Source: Ascaphus truei (taxonomy: Eukaryota > Chordata > Amphibia > Anura > Ascaphidae). From it: a stretch of 64,000 nt of DNA. Under the pieces are notes generated by a model, which worked only from the letters and a program-made list of their open reading frames with translations, was not told where the DNA came from and did not search any database. The stretch lies in contig CM071567.1 of NCBI GenBank assembly GCA_036426205.1, positions 293,815,493-293,879,492 on the forward strand. The letters are read 5' to 3'. The position numbers were made by a program, and so were the translations under genes. Shown here piece by piece: positions 56,831 through 64,000 of this stretch; positions within the stretch are counted from its first letter, which is position 1; every line of letters starts with the position of its first letter.

Positions 56831-57388
56831 GTCAGACAAATGATACATAAAGTACACAATGTGTATGGATCACAGCCGTTACACGTCACAACTGTATATC
56901 ACCTTGTCAGTGGTAAGTAAGCACTATAATCTTGCTGTAAGTTTCAGAAATGTAGCCAATGGTTTGTCTAACAAAACAGACAAGCACACGAAAAAAAAGT
57001 AACCATTGCTCTGTGTAGCCTACAAAAAGAAAAAAACAAATTCAGTTGAGGTCCTAAATGGACAACAGAACACTGTAGATCACAGGATATACACGTTACT
57101 GTACAGACTCAGGGGCAAAAACAAAACAAAATAAGAATACCCCCAAAAATATGGGTACAAAGTCAGATTGTTAGTGCGTACCACTCCTGAGCGAGGGGTC
57201 ATCTTCCTGACAGCACAACTTCAAAGGCGATGACAAACCGCACTCTCATACAGAAAGGAGGACGTTATTTCTATCTCAGAGACATTTCTTAGAGATACCC
57301 TTCATCCGTTACATTTTATTATACGTGTTTACCTTTTTTGCGCCCTTTATTCCATTTTTTGCTTTCTTTATTTGTGTCTGTGTGAGAC
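56831..57388. other. no gene recognised
   Basis: Nothing identifiable. Confidence 0.3.
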
Positions 57389-57391
57389 TAA

Positions 57392-57640
57392 GGCCGCGCT
57401 TATAGTGCTGGCGACGCGACCGATGACGTCACCCGCGAAAGTTATAATTTATCTTTCAGTGACGGGATCATTGATTGGTTTACAGACAATCACATGTGGC
57501 GACAGTCTGTAACAAAATCAAATTTAACCCGCTTCCAAATTTTTGGTCACGACATCGCTCCGTCGCGCTTACTATAAGCGCTGGTGACGGAGTCAATTGT
57601 TTTGTTTTGGAGCGATGCCGCGGGCACTATAAGCGCAGCC
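57392..57640. mobile_element. Harbinger-like MITE (TTATAGTGC family)
   Basis: GGCCGCGCTTATAGTGC ... GCACTATAAGCGCAGCC, with TAA on both sides (57389-57391, 57641-57643). Confidence 0.85.
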
Positions 57641-57836
57641 TAAGAATTTTGAGGCTGCATTTGGGGGAATGTAGGGCCACGTGATGAGAAGAGATATAGA
57701 GAGAGGAGAGACGAGAGATAGGTATATGGAGAGTATATAAAGAGAATAGATAACCCTCATATTAATCTATATAGAATATATAATATATATATAAAACAAA
57801 AATAGCGCTAAACCGTCTGTTGTGAATTAAAGCTGC

Positions 57837-58274
57837 AGTTCAGGTCAATATCCTGCACTGTGTTTTTTTTTAATAAATCAGTTCTGTAGAAGAAAAAATA
57901 CTTTTAGCATTTTCTGTTTTAAAAACAAACTTCTTTGAAAGACCAATTTGTCTGTATTCTTCGATTAACAGACATTTGCTAAAGGCATTGCCCCTTCCAT
58001 GTTCTTGCAGCCCTTGCCTCCCTCTTAGAGCATCTAGTCAGTGCAGGAGTGCTCATGAATATCATGAGCTTCCACTGAGTGGACAGCAGAGACTAATAAA
58101 CAGTATGCAGCAATAATTATGATGTCACCAAATTTTGTGCCTCCTGTATTCAATACCATGGAAACGAATTGACCTGCAGCTCTACAGTTCTTTACGGTAA
58201 ATTAGGAGATTGCACACATGAAACTATTGAAGTGTAAAAAAAAAAAAAAAAGGACTGAACACTGCAGTCTTTAA
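57837..58274. mobile_element. TTAA-site MITE, copy 2
   Basis: TTAAAGCTGCAGTTCAGG left, AACACTGCAGTCTTTAA right; shares the interior of copy 1 but has extra sequence in the middle. Confidence 0.75.
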
Positions 58275-58438
58275 TGTGTAGTCTATAAGAGTAAATAATG
58301 TAAAAATTGTGATGTAAATGAGTGTCGTGACAAATGTGAAACATAAAAACTATATATAACCACAATTAGAACAAACCAAAAGGAAAAAATAAAATATTGT
58401 AAACAACTTAAGTGTTCAGTGTCCATTTAAAAAGGTTA

Positions 58439-58790
58439 CAGGCATACCCCGGTTTAAGGACACTCACTTTAAGTACACTCGCGAGTAAGTAAACATCTCG
58501 ATCACTAGGCAAACGGCGTTCAGGTTCACGCATGCGCCTGTCAGCACTTCCTGAAACAGCAATAAGCTCCCTACCTGTACCCAAGCTGTGCGCAAGGAGG
58601 GGAGGAATATAGAGCCTATATACACATGTGTTATTTACATCAGTTATGCACGTATATGACGATTGCAGTACAGAACAGCGAATTCGATTTGGGGGACAAA
58701 AGGTAGTTGATCGCACTTTTAGAGTTACATTTTCGCATTTACAATACATGCTCCAGGTCCCAGTGACGTACGTTAATGGTGGTATGCCTG
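58439..58790. mobile_element. Tigger-like MITE, copy 1
   Basis: CAGGCATACCCCGGTTTAAG left, GGTGGTATGCCTG right. TA precedes the left end. Tigger/pogo termini begin CAGGCATACC. The 219-codon minus-strand frame crossing it is chance. Confidence 0.8.
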
Positions 58791-59055
58791 TTATAGAACA
58801 AACTGAAACGTCCCAGAGGGATGAAAAAATGAAATCAAAGTCTACGATATTAAATGTTCCAGTCAAAGTGCGAGTAGGCAAGATTCTGTAATGATCTAGC
58901 CAGGTCTCATGGAAATCAAGGCTAGGATCATGCAGTGCAATGCTGAGCGTCAGCTGAGCAGTTGATCCTCGGCTGCTGCGCTGCGCTACCAGGAGCTTTT
59001 TGCTGTCCTGGACCGAGGAGACAGCAAGCGCGCTTGGGAGGCGGGGGATCATGTA

Positions 59056-59200
59056 TGTGTGTGTCACTTAGTAGTGTGTCGTTTGGTTTGTGTGTGTCAC
59101 TTTGACAGGTTCTGTGTGTTTGTGTGTCACTGGGGAATCGGGGAACGGGCTGGTGTGTGTGTGGTGTGTGTGGGGTGTGTGTGTGGTTGTGTGTGTGTAC
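59056..59200. repeat. TG-rich simple sequence
   Basis: Imperfect (TG)n with GTGTCACT spacers. Confidence 0.85.
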
Positions 59201-59282
59201 TTATTAATATTTTTAAAAATTAAAAAAAAAAAGACCATGTGGTGAGAATAAATTATTTATTAACTTTGGCAACTTTGATAAT

Positions 59283-59930
59283 TTATTCACGCACGCACGC
59301 AAACACAAAACACACACCACAATACCCAAGTTCAGCGTCAACATGCGAGAGGACACACGAACAATGCACACACACATGCACACATTACCACAACTGGACG
59401 ACATACACAATGGATGATACACCAACACATTCATAATCAGCACAGATTGATGAATGGAGAACAACACACACAAACAAATAGACAATTTGATGAACCGACA
59501 CCCACACACAATGCATACACATTACAAAGAACACACTAACAACACGCACACACGCAAAGCATCAACAACAATACAACACACAAACGCATACACAATATGC
59601 ACCAGACACACACACACTGCACACATACCCACACCAAGCAAACACACACAAGGCACACAAATGCAAGCACAAAACACACACCAGACAGGGGCCGACGGCC
59701 AGCAGAGGGACGGGCAGAGGAGCCGCACGCAGACGGCACGAGGGGGGCATGGGACCGGAGCAGAAAAGGGAGACAGCGTCGGGGCATCCGCTCTCCAATC
59801 CCCCCACTCCTACACAACACCCCACACACGACCACACACACCACACACACAACCACACAACAACACACACCAATACACCACACACACAACAACACACAAA
59901 CACACCACACCCACAAACACCACAATGCCT
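59283..59930. repeat. 650-bp AC-rich simple sequence
   Basis: Dominated by CACACA/ACACAA phrases on the plus strand, interrupted by a GC-rich island at 59690-59800. Confidence 0.85.
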
Positions 59931-59934
59931 GTCT

Positions 59935-60230
59935 GGTAATGGCGGCCTGTAGGGACCGGCGCAGCCCCATGGATGCGAGCGGTCACGTGGAACCCGCTCC
60001 TAGCTTCCCGGCACCATAATAACAGTTTAGAGCTCTCGATGGGGAATGTGGGAAGGCGTTTCTCTCCTAAGCGCGAATGGCTAGTGAGGGAAAAAGGGTT
60101 TCAGAAAACTATACCGCCGCTGCTGATTGCAGTACAGATGGGCAGGGGCTTTCGTGCCCTGTCAGCCGTAGCAGGTCTCAGCACGCCCGAGTGCTTCTAT
60201 GGCCCGGGCTATAGAAAAAAGGAGACGCGC
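59935..60230. other. no gene recognised
   Basis: GC-rich; nothing identifiable. Confidence 0.3.
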
Positions 60231-60800
60231 ACCAGCTCCATAGCATAATACTGTATAAAGAATTCAAATGATAAAAAACAACCAAGAGAGGCCCTGAACA
60301 TGCACCACTATCATCAATATGTAAAAAACCAATCATGGGGACAATCTATTAGCTTCAGGATCAGGGGGAAATACCAGCCCAGAATATCTTTCGCACAATG
60401 TTGTATTGTGAACAGACGGTAAAGGAGCTGCTACTTATCCAATTGCCAGTGGAAGGGGCACGTCTCTCTCGCAACAGCCCAGTGTTGATGGAGGACATAA
60501 CCGCACCACATGAATGCTGTGATATCCAGTCAGATTGTAACTAGGAAAGAACAATGCCTTCTCTCTGTGCCTCCTGTATAGCAGCACAAAACGTCAGTGC
60601 TGCACAATTGCCCTCTCTCCTCTCAGTGAAAACCGGCAGCATTCAACTCCAACCCTCCCGCAGCTGCTACAGATTCCTCCACACGAGTTCCTGATCAGCC
60701 AATGACGTCAGTGCGTCACGACGTCTGACGCGTTTCGTCACGTGAGTGACTTTTTCAAGGGACGATTGGCTGCTAGCTTCCCTGTCTCTTTATAGCTGTC
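60230..60800 (-). mobile_element. Penelope/retrozyme-like 5' region with hammerhead motif
   Basis: Minus strand: TATAAAGAGACAGGG (about 60795) lies some 30 bp before the hammerhead-like motif, followed by a ~480-bp non-coding leader. Same design as 42560-43520. Confidence 0.5.
60722..60764 (-). ncRNA. hammerhead-like RNA motif, U3-A8 variant
   Basis: Minus strand: stem I CGTC (60764-60761), CC, TTGAAAA, extra A, stem II GTCAC-TCAC-GTGAC, GAAA (60736-60733), CGCGTC, A, stem I GACG (60725-60722). C3-G8 is replaced by U3-A8. GUC is a good cleavage triplet. Confidence 0.6.
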
Positions 60801-60802
60801 TA

Positions 60803-61139
60803 CAGGCATACCCCGGTTTAAGAACACTCACTTTAAGTACACTCGCGAGTAAGGACATATCACCCAATAGGCAAACGGCAGCTCGCGCGTGCGCCTGTCA
60901 GCACGTCCTGAACAGAAATACCGGCTCCCTACCTGTACCGAAGCTGTGCGGAAGCAGGGAGACTACAGAGCCGGTTATAAATGCGTTATTTACATCAGTT
61001 ATGCACGTACAGTATATGACGATTGCTGTACAGTACATGCATCGATAAGTGGAAAAAAGGTAGCGCTTCACTTTAAGTACATTTTCGCTTTACATACATG
61101 CTCTGGACCCATTGTGTACGTTAATGCGGGGTATGCCTG
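60803..61139. mobile_element. Tigger-like MITE, copy 2
   Basis: CAGGCATACCCCGGTTTAAG left, GCGGGGTATGCCTG right, TA on both sides (60801-60802, 61140-61141). Confidence 0.9.
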
Positions 61140-61141
61140 TA

Positions 61142-62350
61142 ATGATGATATTGCCAGATGTTTTCTGGCTGTGACAGAGGAGCTGCAGCCAATCATGTCG
61201 TGAGTATGCTCAACCAATATAATTGTACAATAAAAAACTTTAACCATGCACATAGTAAACAATAAATGGCGGAACATAGGATCATCTACAGTGTCAGATA
61301 CAAATGTGATAACATTCTGAGCCTACACAGAATTATAAATAACCTAATAAATAATAAATTAAATAAATGTGTTTTTAAAGATAAAATAGATGCGAGATGC
61401 AATTAGTGACCTATAAAATAAAAAGGAGATGTTTGGGATTGAATTTACTATACATCCAGTATAAACAAACATTCCTGTGTATATATATATATATATATAA
61501 TATAGAATAACTTAGTGCGCAATTAAAACACTATAATCAGACAATGTACCATTAAATGCTGCCAATGTGTTAATACTATACACCATAGTAATGGAAATAT
61601 AGAAAGGAGAGAAAAAACACAGGCGCAAATAGTGGTAAGTGAAAACTGTTGCAAAGTATCAGGGAAGAATTAATAGCAGAAAGATATCAGAGCATATTGT
61701 GCTCTAGGAAACCGGTGCTCAAGAGTCACTCACAGATTAGAAAATAAGGCAGAAGTTCAGAACACCCATCACATATTATCATGATTATCTGATTATCACA
61801 TATTATATGATTATCATCATGATTAGCAGCACCTGTCTGCTACTTAGCATCTTAATTCCTATGGAAGCAGTAAGGGTGTACTTAGTTTTTCACACATGGC
61901 TTCTCCATTTTGGCTTTATTTTTGTTAAATAAATCATGACACGGTGTAATATGTCATGTGTTGTTTTTCATCTGAGGTTGCATTTACCTTATTTTTAGAC
62001 CTGCTAAGGAACAGATGATTGTTATTCTGTCCTGATATATAAAACCATGGAATCCAAAGAGGGTCTACTTTCTTTTTCACGACTGTATGTGCGTGTGTGT
62101 GTGTATGTGTCAAAGTTAAATAAATATTTTTATTACAACAGTTTTTTTATTTAAAAAATATTATTATACACACATATACACAAACACACACAGTAACTTC
62201 ACTCAAAGCATACACACGAAAAGCATGCGGCACGTGCACGCACGGCCGCACACTGTATAGAACGGCCCTAAGACATGTGAATGTGCTCCCAAATGATATT
62301 CTTTATTGGCTATATGCCAAAGGTGGAGGTTTCTTGTCACCTTTTTCACC
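61142..62350. other. no gene recognised
   Basis: AT-rich with a (TA)n at 61479-61498 and a (TG)n near 62090. Confidence 0.4.
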
Positions 62351-62363
62351 CACAATAGTAGTA

Positions 62364-62480
62364 CTCCTTGAGAAAGAGCAAACTCCTTGAGAAAGAGCAA
62401 ACTTGCTCGAAACGCGTGGGAGGAGGTCTCCTAGTCATGTTTGTTAGTATCTGTTTTATGTAGTTAAATAAAATCATTTT
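62364..62480 (+). ncRNA. hammerhead-like RNA motif with duplicated 5' half
   Basis: CTCCTTGAGAAAGAGCAAA occurs twice in tandem (62364-62382, 62383-62401). The second copy makes stem I CTCC, TTGAGAA, extra A, stem II GAGC/GCTC (62395-62398, 62405-62408), GAAA (62409-62412), CGCGTG, stem I GGAG (62419-62422). G at position 17 predicts inactivity. AATAAAA follows about 50 bp later. Confidence 0.6.
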
Positions 62481-62544
62481 ATCATCCTACCTGGTGAGTC
62501 TGACTTCGATAGGAACTGCGGTGGCATCGATCATCTATCTTCTT

Positions 62545-62713
62545 ATCTGATTGGTTACAGCCTGTCACATGATGGGACCGTCTCTGTAAAAATCAAATTC
62601 TATCGACTACAGAGATTCACGTCACTCTGTCGCGCCTACTATAAGCGCATGCTACAGATTCAATGCATTTGTTTTGAAGCGACGTCGCTGTCGCCGGCAC
62701 TATAAGTGCAGCC
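62545..62713. mobile_element. truncated Harbinger-like MITE
   Basis: Right part only: CTACTATAAGCGCA ... GGCACTATAAGTGCAGCC followed by TTA. It matches the right part of 57392-57640; the left end is missing next to the hammerhead-like copy. Confidence 0.65.
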
Positions 62714-62939
62714 TTAGACAGGTCTGCAACCCTGCCTTTCACTATTATCACCTAGCATACAGTGCTCCCACTGCTGCAAGGGATTCTGGGAAATTACATG
62801 CAAATGGAAACACTGTCACCTTTTGCCTGAAATCCATTTTTACATGGAAACCCTTATAAGCAAATGCTCGCTGTTAACACAGCTTATACACACACGTACC
62901 AGAATACTCTTCTACTGTCTCTGTAAGTTCTCCCCACTT

Positions 62940-63160
62940 ACCATTTAGATTGTAAGCTCTTCGGGACAGGGACTTTTTTCCCCTATTGTTTTGTCTGAAG
63001 CTCCTAGTCCCATTATGTGTTATATAATGTCACGTGTATTTTAAAGCACTGTGTATCTGGATAGCGCTATATAAATAAAGATATACATACATCCTATTGG
63101 GAAGAAAGCACTACGTAAATATATTATTATTATTACATATCTAGAACAAAGATTGTAGTG
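62940..63160 (+). repeat. L2-type tails
   Basis: AGATTGTAAGCTCTTCGGGA then CAGGGAC, ending GATAGCGCTATATAAATAAA; then a second short tail AAAGCACTACGTAAATATAT. Confidence 0.6.
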
Positions 63161-63226
63161 GCACTCAACTAAAAATAAAGCCAACTGCCTGGGTGCAAAC
63201 TGCAACAAGAATACAAAAGAAGGTAA

Positions 63227-63485
63227 GGCTGCGCTTATAGTGCCGAGACATCGCCGTCGCTTATAGTGCACGCGACGGCGACAAAGCGACAGTGCTACCA
63301 GAAATCTGGAAGTCACTGATATTTGATTTTTTTTCAGCAACGGTCTCCCCTTGCGGCCAATCGGGAGCTTCTCCGTGCCTCTGCCCTCCCCTTTTATGTC
63401 ACCCATGACGTTGCCTAAACTTTAAAATACAACTTGTCGCAATGGCGCCGTCACCAGTCGCGACCCCGGCTGTATAAGCGCAGCC
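63227..63485. mobile_element. Harbinger-like MITE (TTATAGTGC family)
   Basis: GGCTGCGCTTATAGTGC ... GTATAAGCGCAGCC; TAA at 63224-63226 and 63486-63488. Confidence 0.9.
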
Positions 63486-63488
63486 TAA

Positions 63489-63725
63489 GGCTGCGGCCCC
63501 AGTGTGTTCTACAGCGCTGCGCGTACAAGTACCGCCCCTGTACGACCATTTTTTTAAAAAGACATCCAAATTGTTTGTAGAACTTGCGTCGGAGGCGTGG
63601 CCACGCCCCCCCAAAAACCCCACCACGCCCCCCCGTCGCAATCTCTCCCTGCAGACCTCAGTGAAGTGCGGTGCACACCCCCTCCCCCCCGGCGCGCGTG
63701 CTACAGTGCTGATTGGGACCGCAGC
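63489..63725. mobile_element. GC-rich Harbinger-like MITE, back-to-back
   Basis: GGCTGCGGCCCCAGTG ... TTGGGACCGCAGC. It shares the TAA at 63486-63488 with its neighbour; the right TAA is lost. Confidence 0.7.
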
Positions 63726-63781
63726 TTCAGAAGCAGGAACCCCAGGTCTTGAAGTAGAAAATAACACATGTATGCATGTTA

Positions 63782-64000
63782 CAGGCATACCCCGGTTTAA
63801 GGACACTCACTTTAAGTACACTCGCGAGTAAGTACATCTCGCTCAATAGGCAAACGGCAGCTCGCGCATGCGCCTGTCAGCACGTCCTGAACAGCAATAC
63901 TGTCTCCCTACCTGTACCAAAGCTGTGCGTAAGCAGGGAGACTATAGTGCCTGTTACACATGTGTTATTTACATCAGTTATGCACGTATATGACGATTGC
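63782..64000. mobile_element. Tigger-like MITE, copy 3, cut by window end
   Basis: CAGGCATACCCCGGTTTAAG after TA; very similar to the other copies. The right end lies outside the window. Confidence 0.88.

Noticed and set aside
58408..59067. 219-codon minus-strand frame
   Set aside because: Runs across a Tigger-like MITE and its flanks; no family resemblance.
1..64000. Bacterial-type systems, CRISPR arrays, tRNA or rRNA genes
   Set aside because: No operon-like coding density, no regularly spaced direct repeats with unique spacers, and no tRNA cloverleaf or rRNA sequence was seen.

Overview
This window looks like gene-free, repeat-dense vertebrate DNA, most likely from an anuran amphibian. 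The reasons are the mixture of repeat families: CR1 LINEs whose 3' ends finish in repeats of the 8-mer GTTACATA, L2/Kiri-type and RTE LINE tails, Penelope-like (PLE), Tc1, Tigger, hAT, Harbinger-like and TTAA-site DNA elements, Ty3/gypsy pieces, and long CA/TG/AT microsatellites. The species assignment is inference. No host protein-coding gene, rRNA, tRNA, CRISPR array or bacterial feature is visible. All real coding sequence is transposon-derived and broken.

Layout. 1-4.7 kb: old repeats, a CORE-SINE-like piece at 2.6 kb, otherwise unrecognised. 4.7-5.6 kb: a GC-rich MITE next to an hAT element that carries a 26-bp minisatellite. 7.2-11.9 kb: a dispersed repeat apparently split by LTR-like sequences. 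11.9-17.3 kb: one decayed Penelope-like ORF (minus strand) interrupted by an hAT element with an exact 8-bp target duplication, itself full of nested elements, and by a 2.5-kb element with ~0.9-kb inverted arms. 17.6-18.0 kb: a GC-rich MITE. 20.2-24.5 kb: an LTR-like sequence, then a Tc1 element split by a hammerhead-like fragment, a Tigger-like fragment and a nearly intact 5'-truncated CR1. 25.8-29.6 kb: a CR1 tail, foldback elements, a 156-bp hAT MITE and LTR-like sequences. 29.9-31.9 kb: LTR-like DNA and a clean solo LTR with 5-bp duplications. 33.5-36.6 kb: a Ty3/gypsy pol remnant and a SCAN-like gag remnant. 37.9-42.4 kb: MITEs, LTR-like DNA and a near-perfect 400-bp hairpin. 42.6-45.5 kb: hammerhead-like elements, a duplicated module and a CR1 tail. 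45.8-47.2 kb: an LTR-like sequence with a possible primer-binding site, split by an L2-type LINE. 49.6-53.3 kb: an LTR-like sequence with a 1.2-kb hAT inside, a CR1 tail, a TTAA-site MITE and a 39-bp minisatellite. 54.9-64 kb: an RTE tail, LTR-like DNA, Harbinger-like, TTAA-site and Tigger-like MITEs and more hammerhead-like motifs.

How the parts relate. The elements do not work together as a pathway. The window is a record of nested insertions whose order can be read from target-site duplications. The most interesting recurring signal is an RNA-like motif (TGANRAA, hairpin, GAAA, often CGCGT) present at six clear sites and two variant sites. The paired stems differ in sequence between copies but stay complementary, and the C3-G8 core pair changes together to U3-A8, which is what a type I hammerhead-ribozyme fold would produce. 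It sits in Penelope/retrozyme-like sequences.
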